From Eopsaltria australis (taxonomy: Eukaryota > Chordata > Aves > Passeriformes > Petroicidae): a DNA stretch of 64,000 bases. Both the position numbers and the translations under genes were made by a program. The notes beneath the pieces were generated by a model. The model was given only the letters and a program-made list of their open reading frames with translations, had not been told where the DNA came from and made no database searches. Position 1 is the first letter of the stretch; each line of letters opens with the position of its first letter. Shown here in pieces: positions 12,623 through 26,200 of this stretch. Location: assembly GCA_034509425.1 (NCBI GenBank), contig JAVTVJ010000777.1, positions 387,501-451,500 of the forward strand. Direction: 5' to 3'.

Positions 12623-15600
12623 ACAAGCACAAGACGACAAAGATTTAGCTGTACTACTCACACCATGCTATCTCTGCTAACAAAACAGCGCTGCAGGATT
12701 GCTGACCAGCCCACCTCACACCGTCAGCTCTGCTGAAGATCCTGTGTAGGCACCACAGCACCAATCAGACAGAACTTGAGCACACAGATGTCCACATGTA
12801 CAGCAGACTGACAGTGCCTTCAAAAGTAACTGCCTGGTTTGGGTTAAGTAATGCCCTTACAACCCTAATTATTTCAGCAGATCAGGAGAGGACACCAAGA
12901 GCTCTGAAAAACTTGTAATTCAGCTTTGCTCTCTAGCACTGTGTATGATGTCAGTCCTGTAGCAGATGGATGGCCCTGTGTCTATATGAAATGAAAATTA
13001 CTTACTCAATTAAGCTGCTATGGGCACTTGTCCTTCATAACCAACAACATACTACTACATAAAGCCTTGATGAACAGTAGTTGATGTGGAATTAAGAGAA
13101 TGGGAACATGGCCCATGTGCTCCAGGTTATCTGCGGACCAACACGCACCTCAAACACACTGGGCAGCATCATAAGCACATACACACACCACAGACACCCC
13201 TTGCATTCAGGATGTTAAAACGGACAAGTGCAGAGCAAAAAGAACAATGTCACACAGGTTTTGGGATCTGGTACCCGAGTAAAAAAAGAAATGGTCACAG
13301 CTGCAGGCTGCTTGTTAGATCTGAACAGCCGCAGGCACTAAAGCAGGGTGTTAAGACTTTAAATGTAGCAACACAAAATCTTCCTTGATTCATTAATACA
13401 ATCAGTATGCCCTTTTCACATGCACATTGCAGAGAAGTCAAAGGTATCCTGACTTTTTTTAAAAGCCGTGAATGTTCTCATGTTCTTAAAATTTTGGTTT
13501 GGGTTTTGTGGTTGGTTTTTTTTGTTGTTGTTTTTTTGAGGGGGTTTTGTTTAGTTGTGGTTTTTTTTGGTTTTTTGTGGGGGGCATCCCCCTTGCTATT
13601 AGATTGCAACATTTTTTTTATGTATATGTACTTTCCCACTTAGCATCAAGTATCTTTCCCACAAAAAGTTGTCTACAATGAAGTTTGAGAAATGTCTGAA
13701 AATGGCACAGCCAGCTGCAGCAGAATTACAGCTTCATAGGTAATTTTGTAGATAACTGCACACCCAAAAATTATATTCAAGTTACCAGAATAAACATCTG
13801 AAGATTTTCTGAATTTTAAACACTGGAGGGAAAAAAAGTTTGATGTGATAGTGAAGGTAGGTAGCATTCCATACAAGAACACAATATTGAAAAGCCACCA
13901 CAAAGGTGTTTTGATTATTGGCCCCTTCCAAAATGTCACTTTATCGAACAATATTCACTTAACTCCCAGCACATGAGCATACACAGAAGAAACATGACCA
14001 ATACAATAATAATACTTCCTGCTACATAATCAAGTAGTAAGTTACCACACTATTTCACAAGCACAAAACCCAAAGCACCACAAGAAAGTAGCATTGCTCA
14101 GACACAGACACCTCTCCAGACCAGTGTATTTCAGAAGCAGAATACATGCAGATTTGGGGCTTTTTCAGTTCCATATAAAACAAGTACTTGCAACAACCAT
14201 CCTGCAAGCCAACCACCATTCTTCCCAACTGGACTTCTTTTACAGTGGACCAGAGCTCCCCTCACATGCTTCAAGGCCCTGTATTTGTAAAATCTGCTGC
14301 AGAGGGCACCTTGTCTGTTTTCCCATTCCCATGAGTGTAAAGCTCTGTCCTTAGAATAAGTGCCAGAGAGGCATGTACCACACTGCCCGCATGGAGCCCA
14401 AGGCAGGGGCAGCAGTGTCTTTCCTGACTAACACTTTCTGTCGGAATGACTTCACCCGTGAGAAGCCTACAGCAAAAAGCCTGATTTAGTTGAAGCCACT
14501 GATTTTTAACTTGGCTATTTTCAAGCTCCTTGGCTTTCCGGAAAACCACAACCATACTGTGTTCTCAGTCATCACTTTCGTATTTCAAAGTTCATCTGTT
14601 TTTTATTTCTACCCACTTAACAAGAGCACAAGCATTTAGTGATAGTAAATCAGTACCAAGATTTAGGAATATCAGTCTCTAGGAAAATATGCAGCTATCA
14701 ATATTTGAGAAAATACATCATTACTATAATGCACTAAGATCTACCTGATGCATCTAGCTGCAAGTTCTACGTCTTTCTCTTACTCTCCTCTTGTCTCTTT
14801 CAACAGCCATTCTGCACCAAAAGAAATGTTCACGTAAAAGTCTCCAAATGTATTAAAAGCGGGAAGAAGATGAATAGGCAATCATTTGCACACACACCTA
14901 AGAGAAAGTTAAAAATTCAGTTTATTTGAAATTGTGAAATCAAAGTCCAATAAATAAAATGTTTAACATCAACACTGGATACTATGTAGGAAAACTCTGG
15001 CAAGATTGGATTGTTCCCTTGGTGCCCCAAGCATGGATGAACCACAAAATTACTATGCAGCTCCGTACAGCCAGGCTGTTCTCTCTACCATCTTTCCCCA
15101 TTTGTGGCAAGCCTTCCCCAGATGCACACTGTCAAACTGCCCCATGCTGGAGTCTCACCAGTACCAGCAGAACCGCCCCAAAGATGACAGGGCTCACAGG
15201 GCAGAAGATGTAAGAGCGAGACTAAGTGCCTACATTTTAGGACTTTTAGAGAGCATCCCTCTTCCACTCAAAGACCTCTGGACAAGTTTCATAAACTGTG
15301 CCATGGCCAATTATATTTTTTATCTTTTAGTTTTGAATGACATATTATTAGGCTATAAGAACACATTGTTTCTTAATCACTCTTAGGAGTGGAGCGTGCA
15401 ACTGATCCCACACATGTTGTTTAGGTTTGTTTAACCCTGCTATTAAATTACGAAGTTTTTCCAAATAGCAGATTCTCTCTAAGTAGCCATATGTTACATA
15501 TGCATTAAAACTCTTGGAAGCAATCAATATGAAAATATTAAGATTTTATCCAAAATATAACTCCAAACAGTTTACAGGACCTCAGGCAGGAAGTCACAAA

Positions 15601-16599
15601 ATTCTGCTAAAAATGTCACACCCTTTCAGAAACAGCAGTAAAACATTCTGTATCTGCTTTAAAAGCTATGGCACAGGGCAAAAGTATACCTTACAATCTT
15701 AAAAAATAGGAATAAGCTTGGGCATATCACCCTTTCCTTGTAACACTGGCACAAGTGGACTCTAGTTTTTTTCTTCTTAGAGAGGGGGATGAAGAGAAGG
15801 AAATAAAACCAATGCATCTTAAAGGTTATTTATTATGTAACTGGCTGTTGCTACTGGAGGCACTCTTTGACAAGCCAGATGAAAACAAGCATATCCAGAA
15901 AGGACGGTACTCAACAAGGCCTCGATGTGGCCACCAGCTTGTGCTTCAACTCAAATTAAACTTCCCTTTCTGTAATCTGCAACAGAGATGTCAGTCCACA
16001 CTGAAGGTAAGTCTATTTGTGTTCTACACTATTGTGATGCTCTCTGTAGGCCAACAAGAACCAATCGCTACATGTATATCACTGGCTCAGGTACTCAACA
16101 GGTTGAAGTCTTGATGCTACCAATTCATCCAGGTTCAGTTCGTACCATTTCTGATCTAAGGGACTTCAAGCCAGGGATCTAATTTCCTGGGGAGTAGACT
16201 CTGCTCAGTTACTACCTCATAAAACAGCAATTTATAATGTCAGATTTTTCACTGAATTTGGGTGGTATTTGGATGGGGCTTCTACACATAAAGTGACATG
16301 CACAGAGGTCAAATACTCCATGTATCAAAGCAATTTGACACTCTCCAAAGCAGTTTTGTTTTTTGAAAATTAAATAAATGCTGCTGCCAAGCTTTGAACA
16401 ATAGGTAAACAACCAGGCTTCAACACCAAATGAAAAGGATAAATACTTCTGGTTAGCAAGATCTATTTAACAGATAACACAACCATTTCAAGTCAGTTCA
16501 CTGTAACACTTCAATGGGCCCCTCAGTCCTTGCCATGTTAATACTCAGCAGGAAGTACAGATCACCAGACTTATCTGACACAGGTATTTTGACTGAGAA
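12623..16599. other. Intergenic stretch or possible distal ADNP2 3' UTR, no gene seen
   Basis: AT-rich with no coding exon that I can support. TTTATT motifs (AATAAA on the minus strand) occur near 14.6, 14.92 and 15.83 kb. A longer ADNP2 3' UTR reaching this far cannot be excluded from sequence. A T/G-rich low-complexity tract lies at 13.49-13.60 kb. Confidence 0.4.
13490..13600. repeat. T/G-rich low-complexity tract
   Basis: Irregular TTTTG/GGTTT units on the plus strand, the opposite orientation to the A/C-rich tracts at 10.2, 16.9 and 24.9 kb. Confidence 0.8.
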
Positions 16600-17232
16600 T
16601 AAGAACACAATGCCATGTATTTATTTCATTGCTACCAGTGCGCTGGGAATTCAAAGGGGCAATGGATGTAAAGGCCGCAATCACTTATTGAGTAGATAAA
16701 CCAAAAATAGGTCAAAAATATCAGGACTTAAAAATACAAATAATCAAATACATGTTTTTCACATCGTTTACCTTGTTATTTTAACCAACATTACACAATT
16801 CATTACTTAGAAAAGAAGACATTGCAGAAAAATAAAATAAAATCTAGTTTTAACAAGGACAAGTGTTTTACATGGTGGTATAAAAAATGTAATGGGAGCC
16901 TGGAGGGGAAAAAAAGAAATGGAAGCGGAATAAAACAAATTAAAAAAACAAAAACAAAACAAAAAAACACCAATAAAAAACCAAATCACAACACTACCCC
17001 CAGGAAAGGTAAAAAGCTAAAACAAATTCCAGATGTTTAAGTCTGAAGGTTTTAGCTTTTAAAATACACAACTACGTGTGCCTTTCACAATAACAGTCAC
17101 AAGGGAACAATACTTTTGGTACTACTGCACCCTTCAACAGGCCAGTCTGCAAGTTAAAACAAACAATATAATTAACTGCTAAATTGTAAGTATGCAATTA
17201 TGGATTGCTTTTAGCTGTTATAAAAAGCTGGG
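16600..17232 (-). other. ADNP2: Proximal ADNP2 3' UTR with candidate poly(A) signal
   Basis: It directly follows the ADNP2 stop codon. TTTATT at 16620-16625 reads AATAAA on the minus strand and is a candidate polyadenylation signal about 610 bases after the stop. An A/C-rich tract lies inside at 16.92-16.99 kb. The true 3' end may be farther left. Confidence 0.45.
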
Positions 17233-20211
17233 TTACATATACAATGGTCCATCTTTTAAATTCAAATTGTGCTTAATGTTTTTTAGTTCAGACATACTGA
17301 AACCCATCAGCACAGATGGTTTGTGATGTTTTATCGCCTTTAAGCACATATTCCTCATTTTTCCAAAGAATGATGCAACATCAATTTTCCACGCATATAG
17401 CAGCAAGGAAAGTAATTCCACCTCTTTTTTAGAAGGATATGGCCTCTTGTGAAAGTAGTCTGACAAAAACTGTTTCTGTGCCTCATATGAATTGTGATCA
17501 TACTGGTTAGGATCTACCGCTAGAAAGCGGAGATCCTCACTAGAAGGAAGCTTCCTCATCTCAGTCCTAATCTTTTGTCGTTTGAAAGGCACTACCCCTG
17601 AATTCATTTCATTCTCTGGAGACAGAGCTATGCCAGTATTTAAGCTCAGTGGCTGCTGTTCCTTATTCCTTTGGTCTTCTGCAACAAAGCAGGAATCTGA
17701 TTGCTTTCTTTTCAGTACCACAGAAATATGCTTCTCACCATTCACAAACAGCAGCTCTTTCCTATCAGTGCGCTCAAGCTCCATTTTCAGGCTTGAGTTG
17801 GTGTCTTTGGGAGCACTTCTACAACGGAGCAAATGCACAGCAATAGCTGTCAGAGTCATATTTCCAGTGTACACACCACAACAGTGGATGCACTTGAAAG
17901 CAGGAGACTTTAAAATCGTATGCACAGTCGGCATTATATGATGCCGCTCTTTCAAATGCTTTTCATAGGTTTCTCTACCAGCAAACGTACCTAAGCAAAA
18001 GGGACAGGTGAACATTTTTCTGGTGCATCTCCTGTTCGCTTGTGCTGTCTGAGGTTTCACTTTGATGTAAACAGGGACAAGAACTGTTGAATATATTCCA
18101 ACAAGCACTGCCAAATGTACTTCTCTTTCACCCATGTCTTCATCTGGTAGCACTGTGTTGAAATCGAAGTGTGGAAACACAAGGCCACCCTGAGCATCAT
18201 TACCTAGTTGAATTCCTCTGTTGCTGTAACTTGCATGCAACTGCTTTCTCCCATTGTGTGCAGTTTTGTTGTGCTCCACAAGGCTTTTTAAGTCATAGAA
18301 AGTACCTGTGCAAAACAAGCAAGATAAGCCATGCATGAAGATGTGCTTCATGAGCTCTTCCTCACAGAGAAAACATTTACAGGCGTAACACCGGATTGCC
18401 TTTTCTGTCATCCTCAGAAAGGGTGCGCAAGCTGCAAGTTTGTGAGGTTCTGGGGCTTCTACTTTTATTTCACGTGGTTTGTGGGCCACCTCCATGTGCA
18501 CCTCATAGACATTTGACGGGAACAGCTCATTACAAACGGGGCAGGTCTTCCACTGCTTAGCCTGTCTTGTTTCAGGAGCAGGCGGGGAGGGCTGTAAGGA
18601 TACATTCTCAGAGGTCAGAACCACGGGAGGAGAGGGAGCATTGGCTGGTGACTGGGACAGCTGAGTCACCGATCCCGACTGCATGAGCTGGATGGGCACC
18701 TGTGGAGGTGTCACAGTCGCTACCCCACCACTGGGAGGCATGGGCAAAGTAACTGAGATGGGGGCCAGCGTGTACGTAGGTATCCCGTTAACCTGCTTGC
18801 CAGTGGGAATCAGCTGCCTCAGTATAGAGCCTGCAGTCAAAAAAGCTGCACTTTGAGAAACTGGAGGCTGAACTGGCTGATTTACTGGGATAACTGCTGG
18901 GGCAACAGGTTGATTCAGCTGAAGGAACCCAGGTCCAACAGGCTGTCTGACAGGAACCACCCCAGGGGCAACAGGCTGGTTAAGCTGGACAACACCCGAC
19001 CCAACAGTCTGCGTCACAGAAAGGACCCGGGAATCGATGGGTCTGTTCATGTTCCCAAGCGATTGGTTGACAGACAGAATTCCTGGAGCAACTGGCTGAT
19101 TCACAGGGAGGATTCCTGGAGCAACTGGCTGATTCACAGGGAGGATTCCTGGAGCAACTGGCTGATTCACAGGGCCAACAGGTTGAGTAGCAGGTAGCGT
19201 TCCAGCTGGAACCAGACTGTTTATAGTACCAATGGGCTGATTAACAGGAAAGAGCCCAGGCCTGACAGGCTGATTAACTGGAAGAACCGCAGGGGCCACA
19301 GCTCTACTTATGGTCCCAACAGAATGATGAAGAGGGACAATGATGGGCTGTGAAGGCGATGGCTGAATACCAAGGTTGTTCTGAGCCAGGGGAGGATTGC
19401 TGGGCACAAGAGCGACATGCGAGGCTGCAGCGGCAGGAGCACAGGTGGTTTGTGGGAGGTTGCCAGAGGCACTTGGGACAGTCACTGGTCCGACTGTGTT
19501 CTGAGCTGCTTGTGCCTGCACCGCACTCTGGTTTTGATTATTCTGTGGAAATGCAACCTGGATGCAAGCTGGAGCTGTCACGGAACCTGTTGGGACAGCA
19601 GCAGGCCCTCTGGATGGAGCAGCCACTGCTACACTTTGGACAGGCTTTGGAGCAAGATACATTTGTTTCACAAGCCTAGGTTTCCTAATATGTTCTGAAA
19701 TCAGAGATCGAAGTTTGTTCTCCAGGTCTCTGTGTGTTTCAGCTGTCAAGATATGGTACATTAAAGAATCTGAGCTGTTTGCAGAAGCATTACATTTTTT
19801 ACAGTAGAACTCAATTGAATTTGGTGCACTTTCATCACATTTCTCACCGAAATACACACTTACTAAGTTTTTAAAATGGTTCGTCAGCACATGTTTCTTC
19901 ATATTGTAGTACAAAGTGTCTGTGAATTGACATTGTAGACACGTGAAGTTTATGATGTCACTCCTAAATTGTTTCATGCCATCCAAAATGCTGACTGTAT
20001 AGTTCTGTATTTGTTTATTAAATGAATGAAACATCCAGATGTGTTCTCCCACTACTCTGGGATGGGAAGAAAATGTACATTTTGGGCAAGAAACCACCAT
20101 CTCTTGGTCCATTTCATCCCCATGGTAACGATGCAGGTGATTCTTGAAAGAAGTAAGCAATTTGGATGAGAACTTGCATAAGCTACAGCAGTACGGCTTT
20201 GTTCTGTATCT
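17233..20211 (-). CDS. ADNP2: ADNP2 exon 4, large terminal coding exon
   Basis: A single uninterrupted exon of 992 codons plus TAA, entered through a TTTGCAG acceptor. It begins RYRTKPYCCSLCK and carries all nine zinc fingers, the NQPV repeat block and the homeodomain. The open frame extends seven codons beyond the acceptor, but these are intronic. One giant last coding exon is typical of ADNP and ADNP2. Confidence 0.95.
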   Translation of the reverse strand, partial: RYRTKPYCCSLCKFSSKLLTSFKNHLHRYHGDEMDQEMVVSCPKCTFSSHPRVVGEHIWMFHSFNKQIQNYTVSILDGMKQFRSDIINFTCLQCQFTDTLYYNMKKHVLTNHFKNLVSVYFGEKCDESAPNSIEFYCKKCNASANSSDSLMYHILTAETHRDLENKLRSLISEHIRKPRLVKQMYLAPKPVQSVAVAAPSRGPAAVPTGSVTAPACIQVAFPQNNQNQSAVQAQAAQNTVGPVTVPSASGNLPQTTCAPAAAASHVALVPSNPPLAQNNLGIQPSPSQPIIVPLHHSVGTISRAVAPAVLPVNQPVRPGLFPVNQPIGTINSLVPAGTLPATQPVGPVNQPVAPGILPVNQPVAPGILPVNQPVAPGILSVNQSLGNMNRPIDSRVLSVTQTVGSGVVQLNQPVAPGVVPVRQPVGPGFLQLNQPVAPAVIPVNQPVQPPVSQSAAFLTAGSILRQLIPTGKQVNGIPTYTLAPISVTLPMPPSGGVATVTPPQVPIQLMQSGSVTQLSQSPANAPSPPVVLTSENVSLQPSPPAPETRQAKQWKTCPVCNELFPSNVYEVHMEVAHKPREIKVEAPEPHKLAACAPFLRMTEKAIRCYACKCFLCEEELMKHIFMHGLSCLFCTGTFYDLKSLVEHNKTAHNGRKQLHASYSNRGIQLGNDAQGGLVFPHFDFNTVLPDEDMGEREVHLAVLVGIYSTVLVPVYIKVKPQTAQANRRCTRKMFTCPFCLGTFAGRETYEKHLKERHHIMPTVHTILKSPAFKCIHCCGVYTGNMTLTAIAVHLLRCRSAPKDTNSSLKMELERTDRKELLFVNGEKHISVVLKRKQSDSCFVAEDQRNKEQQPLSLNTGIALSPENEMNSGVVPFKRQKIRTEMRKLPSSEDLRFLAVDPNQYDHNSYEAQKQFLSDYFHKRPYPSKKEVELLSLLLYAWKIDVASFFGKMRNMCLKAIKHHKPSVLMGFSMSELKNIKHNLNLKDGPLYM

Positions 20212-23200
20212 CTGCAAACAGAAGAAAAACATCCACTTAGAAACTTTCAGTTCCTACACCACTGGTATCTGTTTAAATCTGCACTATCGCCTGTCAAGAG
20301 TGCCTTCAGTGGATATATAGCATACATCTTCTCAGTTTCTTCTGGTTTTGAAAAGCTGATTTAAAGGTTACATACTTAAGGGGAGAAACATTTGTGCCTT
20401 TTTTGTTTCATTATAATTTACTAAGAAGTCTTAAATGAGTTTATTTCTATCCTAGTTCACGAGAAGTAAATCTGAAGCCTGCCTGTTTTTAAAGACAGGA
20501 ATCACAGAACAAGCCAGGAAGAATTTATATCCCCACTGTACACAGGAAGTTAAGCCTTAGGAATAAGAAATAGCAGCCTTTTTAATACAGCACTTTTAAG
20601 GTTTTATTTAGTACAGGGCCAGCTCCTATCTACTGGACAAAAAAAGAAATGACAGAACAGGCAGTGATTTTTTTTCTGTATTTCAACAGCCCACTCTTCA
20701 CTGAATACTCTCCAGAAGCACCTTCCCAGCAAAGCCATAAACAGCTGATTTTTTAAAGAATATTCTTCTGGAGCCAAAATAATAACAAAGTAGTGAAACC
20801 CCTTTTATGATAAAGTAGGAATGTATTAACATTGTATGTATACAATTTATATTAACTCACACATACCAGGCATCCCATTATAGTAATTTCTTCAGGAAAT
20901 TTCCTCAAAAATGCTCAGTATAGAGCATACACATTCTTCACAGGAAAGTATTTTAACTGCCTAAGAGCACATCTATCTTGTACTAAGTAGTGGTTTGCTC
21001 CCTCAGTTATATGTCACATGTAAAAGAAAGCACTGCTTTCATATCCATATTAACATTATTTGTGCTTTCTAAAAAACTGGTAGCTCCATTAACCATTTTT
21101 TCTGATCAGCCTCCAAGGAAGTTAACCCTGGCTCCTGCCAAAAACTACAGTACCAGTCACAGCAACATCCATGCAACAAACATGCACTCTCAAAAATCCA
21201 GTGGAGTAAGAATTACAAGCCTCTTAGGAAAAACAAAGCATCTTGGAGATTGACCAACACAACCTTCAACTGTAAAAATGGAAACCAAAAGAAGGCTTAT
21301 GAAAGGCATTGACATAAACTCAATTAGTTCTCCTTCAAAGGACCTACCCCAGAACATAGTAACACTTTCTGTTGTGTAGTCTCACATTCTAGAATCATGC
21401 AGAAAGACAGGACAGCCACCAAAAAACAAAGTCCTTCCAGAATTGTTAATGTCTCCCCAAAAACAGTACAAATGGAGGAAACCACCAACTTCACTTCCAT
21501 AGACCACTTTTCCACCCTACTGACTTTACAGGAGGAAACAACTTATTTTCGCCTTACGGTAACAACTTTAGAATAGAACATCCTGAAGAACCAACTTCTT
21601 TTCTCCCAAATCTAGGCAGCATGATACGTGAATGATATACCTCAATAAACCAAAACGGTTTAAAGAAAATGGATAGGAACAAAGCTAGTATCCAAAAGAC
21701 ACGGTTTGGCAAATCTGTTCCACAGCAACATAGTATCAACTCTACACTGAATTTCAACAGATCAGATTCCAATCTTCTTCTTTGGACAGATATAACTGGT
21801 CATGCTGACTACCTGAGTCAGGACACGTATTTCTTCCTTCTGGTAAGGGATGTCTCTCTTCCTTGTTTCCCTCCAGACAACAGGGAAGGTAAAAAGATTC
21901 CCTCTCTAGTGCACAATTTTTAGTTATTTACTATTTTCACTGAAATGGCTAATAATTTTTCCTAAAGGACTGGTGAAGGAAGACAAGCTTCACTTGGTCC
22001 ATTTTCGTCTTGCTCTTCCCTATTTCATGTCTCAGAAGGAAAGGGAACCTCTCCTGGTCATTTCACACAATCTCCCAAAACTGAACTTCTTTCTTTAGTC
22101 AGAAGGTAGAAGAAAAGGCAGAAGAGACAGAACCAGCAAGAGCAGAGCTCAAATAGCATGACTGGGACCACCACAAGATGGTAAAGGGAGATGTTTTTCA
22201 TGTGAATAAATTTAAAAGGAGGGGAAAGAAGAGAAACCATCATTAACAATTAACAGGATTAATTTCATTCACCTAAAGGCAGTGTTTAGTAAAGGTAACT
22301 GTAAGCCTCATCTGAGGTGGTACTTAAGAGGCTGGACACAATTTATTCCCAACTCAAACAAAAAGTCTCATTTGACTCTTTCATCCATAAAGTCATGTGA
22401 ACAGATGAACTTCCAGTCTTAAATGTGAACTCAAGTTCAGGAAGGGAGAAACAGGAAACAAAGCAGACAAGGGTCCTGAAGGGTGGAATCCTACTTAACG
22501 AGATCTTGGCAAAGACTAAGTGGCTTTGTTTGGTCAGCCTGTATGCTGTGGGCTGAAACTACTCCACTCTGGAATCTTAGTTTGCTTTAAAGATAAAGGC
22601 AGATGTTTTAAAGATGGCACAAAACAGTCCTGACAACCCCCCACCACACTATGCTAAAGCATCACCTGTTGATTCAAGTTGAGAAGAGCAGACCCACCAC
22701 TGCTGTTTAGATGCCACGGACAGGTCTTCCCTAAGGAGATAATGAGGGGCCCCAGGACTCTTCAGCCTTTTTTTCTGGACACACTCCTCTGCTCTACACA
22801 GCATCTTAGAAACTTTCTACTATATACAATTATAGAATTGTTCATCTCAACCCTGCCTTTCTTGCAGAGTCTAGCTAGACAGAACTAAAAGCTGTTTCAC
22901 ATACACAAATATAACTGGAAAGAGTTTTCCACTGCCACCCCATACCACACCACTAATAATAATTTCATCTTAATCCACTTGTATCTATGCAATCACATTT
23001 TCACCCTTGCAATGAAACAGGAGTACACAAGACCACGCTAAGACTACATATTAGATTAAGTTACAAAGGCAGAACATTAGTGTGACATCTTAAACACTGA
23101 TGTTCAGGGTTGTATCCTTAAAGACAGGAAATGGCATTTGAAGTCCACATAACCAGCTGCATTACAGGGAAAAACAAAGAGGAAATGTAAGATTATTCTC

Positions 23201-26200
23201 TGACTAACAGAACTTAGAAAACAAATACTAAAGCTATTTTTTTACATTAAAATAGCTGCATTCCAATTTCTGAAAATTGTAAAATTCAACAACTCCACAC
23301 AACACATTTACCCAGAATTTGTGACAGAAACATACATACCTTCCTTTTGCCCACAGGCTCCCAAGGAGAGACATCACTCCATGAAGTGTTATAAAAGTAG
23401 TTTTCACCTGCATCAAAACTTTTAAGATTCTAAAAGTAAAATAAGAACAAGAAATGAAAACAAGGTTTTTGCAGTCCGTTCTGAATATAAAGAAAACAGG
23501 AAATATGAAAATCAAGAAAGAAAAACCCACACCAAGAGAGAATGACTTGGAAGTCCCAAGACTTCGTTCAAAGAAATTACTTCTTTGACCATCTTTGATT
23601 CATTTTACCTCAAATATTTGACTGCCTGGTGATAGAGCAGGAATTCTGAACGTTTCATAGTAACTGAAAATAATACAGAGAGTGAAAATATTTACACTTG
23701 AACTCCACTGCTTCCAGCCAAGTTCACAGTGAACACTCGAAGTATTTTCCCCCTCCACCTTCCTCGGTAATATTTCATTGCTTACTTCCATTTATTAACT
23801 TGCCCCTACGGTTTACTTTGCAACAGGTTTTAGTTTTAAATCTGCATAACACTGTTACACTTTTAACTTGGAAAAACAAAAAATACTCACAGAAGCTGAT
23901 CTCCAAGAGCTACTTTTCCTGAAGCTGCAGAAGCAACAATATTACTGGATCTGCAACAACTGTGTCAGGGAAAGCAACTTTCCTTACACCCTTCTAATTA
24001 ATCCCACCAGAGCGATTCATGTACCTCAAGCCAAAGCCAGCTACTATCCTAAAAATACTAAATTCATCTCCAGATTCCTGAGATCCACACATACTTAAAC
24101 ACAAACTTTATGGAAGAAAAAGAAAAAAAAAAAATTAATCAAAAAAGAAGAAACAACAAACAAGCAAACAAAAAACCCCCTACATTCCTGCTTACTGAAA
24201 ACCCTAAACTAGATTCAACAGCACACAAGAATGCCTTCGATGAAACACAAGCTACAAATCCAGGCTTCACCCATAGAAAACCTGCATCTCCCCTCACATT
24301 CTTCCCTTTCACAAATCCCTCTTCTCTCAAAACTCTGGAAATACTTAGAGAAAGCAAGATTTCCACCTCTGCACCAAATCCCATTGCAACAGCAGAAGCA
24401 GATAATAAGTAACATGTAAGATCAGATGACCTTACAAAAGGAGTGGAATTCATAAACCTATTAGTTTTCGTTATGTGAAATTTAGCAGCAACACAGAATA
24501 TACTCAGCAAGAAAGAGAAACAAAGCTTCAACAATCAAACAAGTACAGAATCTTACTTAATGCAGGCTCTGTCTGCACTAGGCTCTTGTCCCCACCATGC
24601 AAATATGAGCATTCCTCTGTGTACAACAGATTTCAGTAAACCAGAACATCATGTTAGTGATAATTTGATTTTAACTTCATTATTCAAGAATATAGAAAAA
24701 TGTAGCTGAGTTTGCAATATGCTGTCTACCTTTTTCAACTGTCAAGTATGCCCAAGGAGAATCCAGAAAAGCTCAGGGCAACAATAAACAAATCCATTGC
24801 AATCTAATCAACACCTACACACTGAATGAGTCATGTATCTCCCCCCTTCAGCCAAACCTAAACAAAAAAAAACCCCTAACAACAAAAAAAACAAAAAAAC
24901 AAAAACAAAACAAAGCAAAAAAACCCAAACACAAAACAGAAAAAAAAAAACCAACAAAAAGAAACCCAACCCAACCCAAAAAAAAAAAAAAACCTTAGAA
25001 AGATTATTCTAAGGAATACCTTAGAAAGAACTCTTGCATGGAACAAGAGAAATCCCAGAACTCCAGAGAACTATTTCTGGTAGAGAAAATAAAGAGACTT
25101 GAGATTTACTAAAAATTTTTCAGCCAGACATGCTGGAGTGAATTACACATTGTTAAAAAAAGGTTTCTTAAAGTTCATGGTTTATCTGAAACATATCCTG
25201 GTTTTGGTTTGAGAGACAGGCTCCTACAGGTAAAGATTCCCACAAGCCAAAAACATGTGGTAATATGTTCAGATAATTCTGCTGAAACGGCTATTTCCCA
25301 CAGAGGAATATCTACTAATAAAAATAAACATTCTTATCGATATAGTAAGTCAGTGGTGCAAATGACTGTTGTGAACACTTGCTTTAAACAGAGATCCACT
25401 AATTTGTTACGCGCTTCCCACATTTCTCACTTCCAGGAGGGCAGGAAAACAGGAGAAGGGAAAGGTAACAAGACAGGAACAAAGCCCTCTGAGAAGCCTG
25501 ACTAATCCTGATGCACAATGGGTATTTTTAAGTTGAAGAGAAAAACATCTTTAAACTAAGAACTCTGTATTAAAACTAGCACTGTTTTCCATAACATTAA
25601 AAGCTCTGAGTTTAAATGAAGACACAGAATCATAGAACAGGATCATGGAATGGTTCGGGTTGGAAAGGACCCTACAGATCATCTCCAGGCCCCTGTCATG
25701 GGCAGGGATGCCACTCAACAAACCAGGCTGAGGCTCCAGCCCTCTGATCACCTTCATGGCCCTAAAGATCACAATATGTTAGAGAAGCTGAAACAGTTTA
25801 TTAAAGGAAAATCTCTGACCTTACTGTATACTTAAACACACTACTTGGAGACTCAAACTAGTACTCCAGCCGAAATGCTCATGTTTTCTTCCTAGCAGAG
25901 ATCAATGAGCCTAAAAACTAATCCATTTGGTCTCTAAGCTACAGAGAGGTACTAGTCATACATGAAATTCCTTCACCTTCCTCACAAACCATTGTCCATT
26001 ACCATGCCTTATTACAACAGTGCAAGACCAATTTTAAGACCAGATGCAGGTCACATTTGTATCATATCGTATTTCAATCCATTTCTTACGTTGTCTAGCC
26101 CCTTCATAAGAAGTCCACAAACAATCTCAATATTTGAGAAAACAAATTTTAGGTACTTCTCACTAGATGGTCTTCATGGTCCCTTCAAACCCAGGTCCTT

